This document shows, in pieces, positions 46,961 through 57,517 of a DNA stretch of 64,000 nt. The first letter of the stretch is position 1, and the number at the start of each line of letters is the position of its first letter. A model generated the notes under the pieces. It did no database searches and was not told the origin of the DNA. It saw only the letters and a list, made by a program, of their open reading frames with translations. The translations under genes and the position numbers were made by a program. The stretch is from Tetragonia tetragonoides (lineage: Eukaryota; Streptophyta; Magnoliopsida; Caryophyllales; Aizoaceae): positions 18,431,307-18,495,306 of the forward strand of contig CM076139.1 of the NCBI GenBank assembly GCA_038025085.1, read 5' to 3'.

Positions 46961-47226
46961 TTAGCTGAGGAAAAAAGAAAACATTGGCCAGAGTAAGGAA
47001 CATAAAAGGCCATATTGGCATATAATCCTATTGGCAATTTGGGATATTTTACCTAAGCTAGTTGGTTTTGGAGCCATCCGATGTCGTCTGGGCTTGGTTT
47101 CCCCTGCTAGCCATTCCAAGTTAGCTTTCTTAAATATGACTCCTCTTTGATGTTGTTGAATTGCTATTTTCCTAATCTAAGTTGCTGCTTGTTTGCATAT
47201 TTTCTTTCCCGAGCAACAAAACTAGG
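46961..47226. other. Former 5' flank of the ligase gene
   Basis: Displaced by the MITE. On the minus strand it contains an open ATGGCCTTTTATGTTCC segment ending in a T-rich stretch and CAG. That segment could be an older leader exon or a 3' splice site now cut off from exon 1. Confidence 0.4.
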
Positions 47227-47352
47227 TAGAGATTGGGGTGGTAGCGCAGTGGCGTATCCCCCACTCGTCCCAAACAATGACCTCGGGTCAAGTCTCATTA
47301 CCCTAAAAGAGGGTTTGGAATATAAAAAAAGAAAGTACAAAAACATAAAAAT
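47227..47352 (+). mobile_element. tRNA-derived SINE, 126 bp, 9-bp TSD
   Basis: The A-box-like GGTGGTAGCGCAGTGGCG and B-box-like CGGGTCAAGTCTC are followed by an A-rich tail (AATATAAAAAAAGAAAG...). The duplications AAAACTAGG lie at 47218-47226 and 47353-47361. It lies immediately left of the F-box duplication unit. Confidence 0.82.
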
Positions 47353-47364
47353 AAAACTAGGCAA

Positions 47365-49830
47365 AATATAGGGCATTTTTAGTCTCCCTGTGACTGTCTA
47401 TTAGTATTTGCTGTTTACATATGGGCCGAAGATGTTCAAGGGCTGCACTTTGATTCTCTGGCTTGCCTTTTATGAGGTCCTTCCAGAATCCAGACTAATG
47501 CTACCTTCTGTTTTTTGTCTTTTTGTTTTATCTGTTCTTTCATCATAGAAAAATTGTAACATCAGATTATCATTGTTTAAAACAGATTGTGCAGAGAACC
47601 ATCACCAAAAAAAATGGATTCCTGTTCAAAATTGATATGTACCTCTGTAGGCAATAAAGACAGAATCAACGGCTTACCTGATGATGTTTTGTGTCACATC
47701 CTTTCATTCCTTCCAACCAAGTATGCTGTGCTGACTAGTGTTCTCAGTTCAAGATGGCGACATCTATGGACTTCAATCGAAAATCTCAACTTTGATGATC
47801 GTCATGCCTTCAACAAAGACAACTTCTACAGAGAGAATCCTGAGATCTTTGAGAGTTTCATATCTCGAGTTATGAACTGTTGCAGCTCAGAAAAGATTCG
47901 CAAGTTTCGCCTTGCATGTAGCCAATTTAAGATAATCTCTATATCCCGTCTCCAAGACTGGGTTCGCACTGTTGCTGACCGTAACATTGAGAAGCTTGAG
48001 ATCGAGTTGTCTAAAAATTGTGGTTTAATGTTGCCTAATAATGTGTTTACTTCCAAATCTCTAGTTTCCTTAACACTTAGGTTGGATTCAGCTTTTGACG
48101 TACCTGCTCTGTCAAACTGCTTTCCAAGTCTCAAGTTTCTCTGCATTTCTGTCGAGTATCCTTCTGCTGGATTGGCCAATCGTCTCTTCAGTAGCTGCCC
48201 TTTTTTGGAGGAGTTGTCAATAAGTTGTGGCTCTAGCGAAGAGGAAGATTTGACATTTAACATTACAGCACCTAAGCTAAAGACGTTGGAGATTGAATTT
48301 GACACTGGTTTAAGCTGTTGTGACAATCATTATGAGTTGGTGTTAAATGCTCCATTACTTGAGTATATACGTACACAGGACCAAAATATGGCTGGTAGCT
48401 TTAAGAGTCTAGTTCCACCGCTTGAGAAAGCAATTCTTGATTTGGGGGATTATGATTTCGTTTGCAGGAGCTTGGATTATGAGACACCTCAGCTGCTTCA
48501 TGCACGCAACCTTCTCAAAAGAGTTGCCAACACAAAATTTCTAGTATTGTCCTTTCAAACAACAACCGTAAGTCACTGCCCTCCCCCCCTAGCTAGTTGT
48601 ACGACACAGTAGCGAGGGTCCTATGATTGTCGAGTATCTGTATGTTATCATCTGTTACATGCATGTTCATCTTGACATATAGCTTGTTTACTCCAGTTCA
48701 GGTATGTCCCTTTATGTCTGTTTCATGACGTTCATCTATTTTTTTTTTGAAGGTTTTACACCAGTATGGTTTCCGTGACATAGATATACCTTGCTTCCCT
48801 AACTTGACCACACTGAAGCTGGAGATTTATGGATTTATGACAGCAAAATTGTTGCCTAAGCTTCTGCGACGATCCCCAAATTTGAAGGTTATTATTCTGA
48901 ATATGGTGAGTTGAGTTTCAATTTGATGTTTTGATGCTCCTAAATAAAATGAATGGAACTAAAACTGAATTTTACCATTTCTCATGACTGAATTAGGAGC
49001 AATATGATGATGATAAGCCTAAGTATAAGAGACTCATCAAGTGGATGTACTCGAGTGTGCCTGCATTGTCCTTTCCCCATTTGCAAGTAGTTAAGATTTT
49101 GTCTTTCTCAGAGCGGTCTATGGAGTGGATTATAATTGAGTACTTCTTGTGGGAAGCCAAACAGCTGCAAAAGATGATTGTTTACGCAGGGGATGAGATT
49201 AAGCGAACTCGAAAGCAAAAGATTTCTGATAGGATATCGAAGTTGCCAATGGCCTCTAAGGCCTGTGTCCTTAAAGTTCTTTAAATGGTGTTAGCTTCCT
49301 GAGCAATGCGAAAGTGGTAACTTTTAATACTGCTTTGTGAGGCTTGCTAGGTCTCAGTCTCTTTGTTTAGCCTTGTCATCAATGCTACTCTAACATTATG
49401 CTATGTTTATCCAGCTGATAGAAGCTATATTAGGATGGCTTGTTCTTTGTTAATGTACCTGTACTAATTAGTGGTCATCTGCGGGTGCAGCAATAACACG
49501 AATGATGCTTCTTAGTTTTTTCCGGTGGCATGAGAATGTGAATTATAACAAATTTTGAGTAAAAGTGGCATTAATACCTCAAAAGCTCTCCTCGTTGGCT
49601 TTTCAAAAGTTGGCTGGTGGGATCCCAAAAGCCAACCCTACCAACCAGCATCCAAACACCCAAACTGAATGGTGGTCGACTGGTCGGTGAACTAGTCAAA
49701 TAACCAATTTTATCGATAGCCAACCTATAAGCCCGTATCCAAACATCCCCATTATTTACTCAACCTCATTGTTTTTTTCACAAGTCACAAGAAAAATTAG
49801 GAACCAACTTATCTTTAGTTAATTTGCCCT
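47365..49830 (+). repeat. Segmental tandem duplication, unit A
   Basis: Unit A matches unit B (51760-54385) in order and orientation: the upstream text GACTGTCTATTAGTATTTGC, all exons and introns of the F-box gene, and about 550 bp of 3' flank including TTATTTACTCAACCTCATTG. The offset is about 4.4 kb. DNA between the units (49830-51760) is not part of the duplicate. Confidence 0.88.
47614..49284 (+). CDS. F-box/LRR/FBD protein, copy 1
   Basis: Three exons: 47614-48567, 48753-48905 and 48997-49284, all with GT-AG borders and matching phases, giving about 464 residues. The start ATG (MDSCSKLICTS) follows an A-run. Residues about 17-52 are the F-box (RINGLPDDVLCHILSFLPT ... SSRWRHLWTS), which binds SKP1 in an SCF ubiquitin ligase. 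Leucine-rich LRR_2-type segments follow (LVSLTLRLDSAFDVP, FPSLKFLCISV). The FBD domain is in exon 3 (ALSFPHLQVVKILSFSE ... LWEAKQLQKMIVYAG). The substrate is unknown. FBD F-box genes typically form fast-evolving tandem clusters, as here. No lesion is seen. Confidence 0.92.
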
Positions 49831-50932
49831 AAGAAAATCCTAGAGGAAATATGATGGCATTTTATCCTATTACATCCTTTTCCGTTTTCCTTTGATCAAG
49901 TCACATACACTCATGTCCTACTCAACTTTCCTTTTTAACGAGCACAGACAGTATGTTACAGTGAGTTTGTTTCATTGTTTCTGTGCTTTGTTGATGGATA
50001 CTAGCTAGTTAACCAACGTGAGATTGTAGTGTCTTGCACAAAGGTCATCCCCCCTATGGTGTTGCTTTGTATTCTTTCTCCAAGGGTGCTAGTCAAGCAC
50101 CTGTTTGGTGAATGGAATATACTACCATTTTCCAAAAAAAAAAAACAAACTTTCCTTTTAAAAGATTTTCCAAAATATCTCTTCATTCCCCGGTTTTGTT
50201 TTTTTTGTGTGTGTGTGTTATACAAGAGCGCATGCAATAACATGCAAACCACATGCATCGAGCAAGTTAATCCATCAAAGATGGGTTGAGTGGCTGACGA
50301 GTTCAAGCAAAGGAATAGACCTCCCTGCAAAGAATGCTAAAGGAGAATTTACTCTCTCTATATGGATTAGAATTTGAACTCCTACCCATTGGGTTATAAG
50401 TGTGAGACACTCATCTTTTTTGCTCCCAACTTATACTCATCTTCAGTAGCAGTCACTCTATAATAAATGGCTTAAACAGATTTTACATGACTTATATGTT
50501 CGACACCGTCGCCTTGTGCGCGAAATTATACAGTTTGGGAACAATAAATGCCACTACTTAGGCTCCGCTCTTTTCAATTGAAAAAAAACTTAACTGACTC
50601 AAATGAATTGATTTTTCTAACTTGACAATTAACCATTTAAAACTCGTCTAACATATTCAATATTGGATTCATTTGAAAGTATGAGTTGAAACCTTTCTAA
50701 TGACATAGGTATCATGTATTATTTATTTGAGAATAAAAAGTTTTTTGAGTGATAAAACTACACATTAAGTGAATGTAAGTGATATGTTGAGGATAATATA
50801 GCCTTATGTTCGAATTTACAATCAGCTTTCAGATATCCTATCCAAGGCGCTTGGCAAACAACAATTTGAGTTCATCATTTGCGACTTGGGCTTACAATTC
50901 GTGATCTTTATACTGCAACTTGAGGAGAGTAT
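49831..50932. other. Spacer between duplication units
   Basis: Apart from the LINE tail at 50022-50145, no gene or repeat with definable ends is seen here. Confidence 0.4.
50022..50145 (+). mobile_element. LINE 3' tail only (same family end as LINE-A)
   Basis: CCAAGGGTGCTA ... GGTGAATGGAATATA ... CATTTTCC plus 12 A closely matches the LINE-A 3' UTR (about 2246-2310). Only about 120 bp are present, so this is an extremely 5'-truncated insertion. Confidence 0.75.
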
Positions 50933-51133
50933 CAGGAATATTTGTGTAAATAATTTAGGAAGTAAGTATATATTTGCTTTTAAAAAAGTTGTTTGTAATT
51001 AGGAAACTTGGCTAAACTAGGATCCTGCTTGGGGAATATATATAAGCCAATTTTGGCCCTTAGTGAATGACAGAAATCCTTCGCAGGTTCCTTTCATTCA
51101 GCTTTGGTTCCCAGCCGCAAATTTTACAGGTTC

Positions 51134-51177
<44 letters not shown>

Positions 51178-51485
51178 CTCTCCTAGATTTACAGGCGCAA
51201 TTCACTTTTGTAGATTAATTCTTAGTCATGTACTCGTGTTGTTGTTCTGGACCTATATAGCTTCTTTTTTGACGGTTACCAAGTTGATGTAGTGCCAATT
51301 CTGCCAATTACCATTTTGTTAATCTGAGGAAATTTAGCTTGCCTTTTTCCTCTTGCTTTCAATATTGCAACTTGGTTTCCTAAAATTTTTTGTATGAACT
51401 GTTTAACCGTAGGAGTAGGAGCGCAAATAGTCAAAACACATATATAAGCCCGTGGAGGCTCGGGTTTAATTTCAATTTTTGTGAC
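50933..51485 (+). repeat. Inverted repeat, left arm
   Basis: About 0.55 kb, whose reverse complement recurs at 55334-56415 (interrupted there by an insertion). Shared blocks include AATATTTGTGTAAATA, AGGATCCTGCTTGGGGAATA, the TC tract, ACAGGCGCAATTCACTT, and CTCTTGCTTTCAATATTG. The arms flank F-box copy 2. Confidence 0.88.
51139..51182. repeat. (TC)n microsatellite in the left arm
   Basis: About 17 TC units with one CG interruption. The matching arm at 55660-55680 has a much shorter GA tract, so the microsatellite expanded or contracted after the arms separated. Confidence 0.9.
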
Positions 51486-51759
51486 TGAGCTAAAGGTAAT
51501 AACTTGGGTGGTGTTTGGGCTAGCGTGTGAGGAACTTTTACTTTTCCACCTAGTTTTCCTCATAAATACCCCATTCACCTCCTCAACCACATTTTCAGCT
51601 TCTCGGGGGGATTTGTGCGGAGGAGGAGGGGGAGGTTTGTGACTTTGTGAGGGACAATAGAGGAAAAAGTAGAAGCTCCTGACAAGCTAGCTAGGCCAAA
51701 TATGCTCGGATAGGTTTGGTCTCCTTGCGACTGTCTATTAGTATAGAGCATTAGTCTCC

Positions 51760-54385
51760 TTGCGAAAATATAGCGCATTAGTCTCCTTGCGACTGTCTAT
51801 TAGTATTTGCTGTTTAATTAAGGGCTGAAGATGTTCAAGAGCTGCACTTTGATTCTCTGTCTTCCCTTTTATTTGGTTCCTCTAGAATCCAGACTAGTGT
51901 CACCTTCTGTATTTTGCCTTTTTGTTTTATCTGTTCTTTCTCATAGAAAAATTGTAACATCAGATTATTATTTTTCAAACAGATTGGGCAGAGAACCATC
52001 AGCAAACACAAAAGGATTCCTGTTCAAAATTGATACGTACCTCTGTAGGCAATAAAGACAGAATCAACGGCTTACCTGATGATGTTTTGTGTCACATCCT
52101 TTCATTCCTTCCAACCGAGTATGCTGTGCTCACTAGTGTCCTCAGTTCAAGATGGCGACATCTATGGACTTCAATCGACAATCTCCACTTTGATTATCGT
52201 CATGCTTTCAACAAAGAGAACTTTTACATAGATAATCCTGAGATCTTCAAGAGTTTCATATATCGAGTTATGAACTGTTGCAGCTCAGTAAATATTCGCA
52301 AGTTTCACCTTGCATGCCGCCAATTCAAGATAATCTCTATGTCTCGTCTCCATGACTGGATTCACACTGTAACTGACCGTCATATTGAGAAGCTTGTGCT
52401 CGAGATGTCTTTTAATATTGGTTTACAGTTGCCTAATAATCTGTTTACTTCCAAATCTCTAGTTTCCTTAACACTTAGGTTGAATTCGGCTTTTGATGTG
52501 CCTGCTCTGTCAAGCTGTTTTCCGAGTCTCAAGTTTCTCTGCATTTCTGTCAATTCTCCTTCTGCTGGAATGGCCAATCATATCTTCAGTAGCTGCCCTG
52601 TTTTGGAGGAGTTGTCGCTAAGGTGTGGCTCTGGAAGAGGGGAAGATTTGACATTTAACATTACAGCACCTAAGCTAAAGACGTTGGAGATTGAATTTTA
52701 CACTGGCTCTATTAGCAGTGACAATCTTCATTATGAGTTGGTGTTAAATGCTCCATTACTTGAGTATATAAGCATTCAGGATCAAACTGTGGTTGGTAGC
52801 TTTAAGATTCTAGTTCCACCCCTTGAGAAAGCACTTCTTGATTTGGAGGATTATGATTTCGTTGGCAGGAGGTTTGGTTATCAGAATCGGATGCCTCAAC
52901 TACTTCATGCACACAACCTTCTCGGAGGAGTTGCCAACACAAAAGTTCTAGTATTGTCCTTCCACACAACTACTGTGAGTCACTGCCCTCCCCCCATAGT
53001 TGTACGACAGTAGAGGGCCCTATGATTGTCAAGTGTATGTTATCATCTGTTTACAACTTATATGCATGTTCATTTCGACATATAGCATGTATCCCAGTTC
53101 AGACCTGTCTCTTTATGTCTGTTTCATCTACTTTGTTGAAGGTTTTACACCATCATTATGGTTTCCATGAAGGAGATATACCTTTCTTTCCTAACTTGAC
53201 CACACTGAAGATGGAGATATATGGATTTATGACAGCAAAATTGTTGCCTAAGCTTCTGCGACGATCCCCATATTTGAAGGTTATTATTCTGAATATGGTG
53301 AGTTTTAATATGATGTTTTATTTGATGCTTTTTTGCAATGATTTATAACATGAACTTCACTAAAACTGAACCTTACAATTTCTCATGACTGAATTAGGAG
53401 CAATATGATGATGATAAGCCCAAGCTTAAGAGACTCTTGAAGTGGATGTACTCGAGTGTGCCCGCATTGTCCTTTCCCCATTTGCAGGTAGTTAAGATTT
53501 TGTCTTTCTCAGAGCGGCGTATGGAGTGGATTATGATGGAGTACTTCTTGTGGGAAGCCAAACAGCTGCAGAAGATGATTGTTTATGCAGGGGAGATTAA
53601 GCGAACTCGAAAGCAAAAGATTTCTGATAGGATATCGAAGTTGCCAATGGCCTCTATGGACTGTGTCATTAAAGTTCTTTCAATAGTGTTAGCTTCCTGA
53701 GCAATGAGCAAGTGATAACTTTTTTATACCACTTTGTGAGGCTTGTTCTGCCTTCTCATCAATCCTACACTAGCATTATGCATTTATGCTATTGTTATCT
53801 AGCTGATAGAAGGTATATGAGAATGGCATGTTCTTTGTTAATATGCCTGTACTAATTAGTAGTCATCTGTGGGTGCGGCAATAATATGAATGATACTTTA
53901 ATTATTTTTTTTAAACGCTCGTATGAGAATGTAGATTATAACAATTTTTGCGTAAGAGTATTATTAATCACACCCCAGACTCCGTAAGAGTATTATTAGT
54001 CACACCCTAGACTCCATCAGTTGCTTAGTTTACTCACTGAATGTTGCTTTAATTAAGTCATTTACCCAAGCTTGTTTTGTAGTCCACACTACATGGGTAG
54101 TCTACCCAGTGGGTAAACTAATCTTTTTCCACACTAAAAGTCCTCTCCTTAACTTTTTAAAAGTTGGCCGGTGAAATTCCAAAAGGCAACCCTACGAGCC
54201 AGCATTCAAACACCCAATTTAAATGGTGGACTAATCAAATAGTTAACTTTACCAAACGCGGACCCATAAGCCAACATCGCAACACCCCAATTATTTACTC
54301 AACCTCATTGTTTTTTTACCAAGAGTTAGCGGGATCACTAGAAACCAACTTATCTTTAGTTAATTTAAGATTCGCTCTAAAAAAA
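51760..54385 (+). repeat. Segmental tandem duplication, unit B
   Basis: Second copy of 47365-49830. Its left edge carries a small extra tandem repeat of GCATTAGTCTCCTTGCGA (about 51748-51795). The 3' flank diverges more than the exons. Confidence 0.88.
52015..53700 (+). pseudogene. F-box/LRR/FBD protein, copy 2, start codon lost
   Basis: The exon pattern is as in copy 1: to 52974, 53142-53297, and 53398-53700. The F-box, LRR-like region and FBD domain are all open, and exon 2 has one extra codon (HHYGFHEGD). The start is destroyed: copy 1 AAAATGGATTCC is AAAAGGATTCC here, so loss of T removes the ATG. No other in-frame ATG precedes the F-box before an upstream TAA (51955). The next in-frame ATG (RVMNCCSS) is after the F-box. 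The copy 1 stop TAA is TCA here, adding SIVLAS. The body is under no visible decay, so a very recent loss, a base error or a new upstream exon are all possible. Confidence 0.82.
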
Positions 54386-55333
54386 TCTTAGTAATTGTTT
54401 GGTTGATACTTGAAAAATACAAGAAGTGCTACTTTTCAGGAAGTAGGAATTTGGCTCTTGTTTGGTTGACAAAAAACACATGAAACTACTTCCTGCAGAA
54501 AGTGATTTCCCACAAAATGGATGAAGTTGCTTACCTTGTCCCCCCTAAGTAAGTAGCACTTCCCACATCAATTCCCATAAAATTTCAATTTCTTTGTTCA
54601 ATCAAACAAGAATGGACACTTTATAGGAATTTCTATTTCCCATGAATTACCACTTTTCATGGGAACTTACTCTCCTTGGTTAAGTAAACAAGCACTTAGA
54701 GAAAATGTACAACTATTCATATGTCCCACTTTGTTAAGGTGGTTAATAATGGAGCTGTCAAAAGATGACATGATACGACAACACGATATGAATTGAACAT
54801 CGAAGATAGTGCGGCAATGATGAAAGGTTTTGACTTGCTTAATTAAAAGTATCCGGTGCACACTCAAAGAGTAGTGGCTGAGGGTTCCTCGTATCAAAAA
54901 AATGAGTCAAAACAAGCAACATGTTTAGTTAAATATGTTAGATAAGGTTGATATTTTCGACATAAGAAAATAATTTGCTTCCTCAATAACCCGTTTAACT
55001 AAATAGGTTAGAGTAGTCCAATACATCAATTGTGGAGGTGGTGCTGGGCCCACAACAATTTGTAAATGGTTTAGCCAATTTGACCCGACCCGGCCATGTT
55101 ATTATTTGGTACCCACCAAAGGCAATTCGATCGTTCCCTTCTAATTTGGGACAATACTTGAACATGTTTCCTAGTAGTAAGCAATGAAAAAAAACCCACA
55201 AAACTTGCCCACCATTTTCGCAATTTACAGATGATAGGCAAATGTGAACCCTCAACAAAATTGCAATGTCCAAGGAAACCAAACCTATCAAGTTAACACC
55301 GTTAGCTCAAGCAATCTAAAATACTGTCTGTTA
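54386..55333. other. Intergenic, no gene
   Basis: AT-rich. The motif TTTGACCCGACCCGGCC near 55078 resembles hAT-MITE interiors, but no ends are seen. No supported ORF. Confidence 0.4.
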
Positions 55334-56415
55334 ATCACAAAATTGAAACTAAACCCTAGCCTCCAATGGCTTATATATGTGTTTGACTGTTTGCATTCCT
55401 ACTCCTAGAGTTAAATAGTTCATACAAAAATTTTGCACCGAAAACAAGAGTTGTAAAGGAAACATAATTGCAATATTGAAAGCAAGAGGAAAAAGGCAAG
55501 CCAAACTTTGCACCCAGAATTGGCATTACATCAGCGTGGTAATAGCCTAATAGGTCCAGAACAACAAAATGAGTACATGAGTAAGAAATAATCTACAGAA
55601 GTGAATTAATTATCAAAAAAAAAAATCTACACAAGTGAATTGCGCCTGTAAATCTAGGAAGGAGAGCGAGAGAGAGAGGAACCTGTAAAAATTGCGACTG
55701 GGAACCAAAGCTGAATGAAAGAATTTAGTGGGAAGGAGTTAAGAGCCCTATAAGTAATTAAATATATTCCCCAAGCAGGATCCTAGTTTCGCCAAATTTC
55801 GGGTGTTAAATATCACATCCTAATTTAAACAATACCATACACTAAAAATTTTGGTTCCTAAAATACCCCTAAAATTTTTTAAAAAAAAATTAACAACCAA
55901 AAAGGGGGAAATAATTCATGTCATCATGTGGGAAAATGAAAGATGACTAGACGAGTTGACACAACGGTTTGATGAAATTCAATCCTACGCTTAATTCTTT
56001 TTCAATCCTGCGCCTCTATTGAACGCATGTATCTCATATATGCGCCCAGTTTGGGCGTATGGTTGTATAACTTGCGCCCAGTTTGGGCATATGGTTGTAT
56101 AATTTGCGTTCAATTTGGGCGCATGTATTATGACTTTAAGAAAACAATAATAAAAAGAATGCGAAAATTTTAAAATTAATTAAATGTGAGTTTAGATGGA
56201 AACGAACTTCAAAAAAGTTGATTGGAATAGTAAAGTGATTTGTTAAACCGTTCACAATTGTATAACGATAAAATTAAAAGAAGGGTAATATTGACATTAT
56301 TTTATTAAGGGTGTGGTATTGTTCAAATTGGGGTGTGGTATTAATGCGAACTGTTTCCTAATTACAAACGACTTTTCTAAAAGCAAATAGATATTACTTC
56401 CTAAAATATTTACAC
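55334..56415 (-). repeat. Inverted repeat, right arm (interrupted)
   Basis: Reverse complement of 50933-51485, split at about 55803 and resumed at about 56345. At the junctions the text CCAAATTTC and GTTTCCTAATTAC rebuilds the left-arm order CCAAGTTTCCTAATTAC. Confidence 0.85.
55803..56345. mobile_element. TIR-like insertion in the right arm, about 540 bp
   Basis: This DNA is absent from the left arm. Its ends are inverted copies: AATTTAAACAATACCATACAC near the left, and on the right the reverse complement AATTTGAACAATACCACACC. The interior has three copies of GCGC/TTCAATTTGGGCG(T/C)AT(A/G)-like text near 56040-56120. The superfamily is unclear, and the target duplication is short or obscured. 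Confidence 0.6.
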
Positions 56416-56559
56416 AAATATTCTTAACTAGTTTTCATACCCGTGCGCTGCACGGTATTACTAAATTTATTGAACAAAATCCATTCGTAATGAATAATCA
56501 AAATTTTCTAATGTCGAGTAAACACTTTCTCTTTTTTTTACAAAAAAAAAGGAACCCTA

Positions 56560-57422
56560 TCAGGAGTGGGAAGTTTGTTGCTTTCGATCCACTAGCAAAC
56601 CTGGGTTGGGAGAAAAATATGCATATTAGGGTAGAGATTAATATCACGAAACCTCTCTTACGTGGTATGATGATGGCGTTTGGGGAGGGTGATGGTGAAT
56701 GGCTACAATTCAAATATCGCTACTTACCGAACTTTTGTTATTCTTGTGGAGTAATTGGGCACCATGAGAGGGAGTGCGAGGTGTTAGGGGAAGAAGAAAT
56801 TAAAGATAATGGCCTCCGGTATGGGTCATGGCTTAGAGCTACTCCTAGTAAAAATGTGTGGAGGAAGCATGTGGCGGTTAGGGAGAAGGAGTCTAAACAT
56901 ATTGCTGGTTTAGAGCTTGGGATCACTTCGTGCAAGCAGAGTTTGGATTTCTCTACTGAGGAGGTATAGTTAACTGGGACAAAGGAAAATAATTTGGGGG
57001 GAGTGAAGATAGGTGACACGAGGTGTGAGTGTTCAAATGTTGCTAGGGAGTCTGTTGTGGTTACTGGGAATATAGCTGGTACGAATGATTTTGAGGCTGG
57101 GAAGGGTAGTGCAAAGGAAGATGATTGTACTGCGGGTTTGGAGGGGGATACTAGTGGCACGGTTGAGCAGGCCCAGGGAGTGCAAGCACCCATCTTATTG
57201 CCAGAGCTGAATGTCCTTTCATTGGCAGATAATACCCCATCCAAGGTGGGTGGTGCTCCGAGGGTGATTGAAAAGAGTCCAAAGAATATGAGGAGGGGGA
57301 AGAAGAAAGCTAGAGAGATATGTATTGAGGAGGGAAGGAGGAATGTGATTGATGGGGAGGAGGTTGTGAAGGTTCAAAAGCGGTCTCGAGAGGGAGATAC
57401 TGATGATATGCTTATTGATTAG
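56560..57422 (+). pseudogene. LINE-D ORF1 (DUF4283 C-terminal part and zinc knuckle)
   Basis: Reads GKFVAFDPLANLGWEKNMHI then RVEINITKPLLRG, and a CX2CX4HX4C knuckle CYSCGVIGHHEREC (about 56735-56778), as in plant LINE ORF1 proteins. A TAG at 56967-56969 and a frame change near 56970-56994 split the acidic and basic C-terminal region, which ends ...DDMLID. The N-terminal DUF4283 half is missing, so the element looks 5'-truncated at about 56540. Confidence 0.85.
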
Positions 57423-57517
57423 GGTGCTTGTCTAGTACCAAAGAAGGCTCATGTGACTGATTCTATTTTACTGGCGAGTAAGGCGGAGTCCGACGAGGAT
57501 CGAACCCGTCAAACGCA

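Noticed and set aside
47587..47613. F-box copy 1 start at 47587
   Set aside because: The codon is TTG. The ATG at 47614 (MDSCSK) is the natural start.
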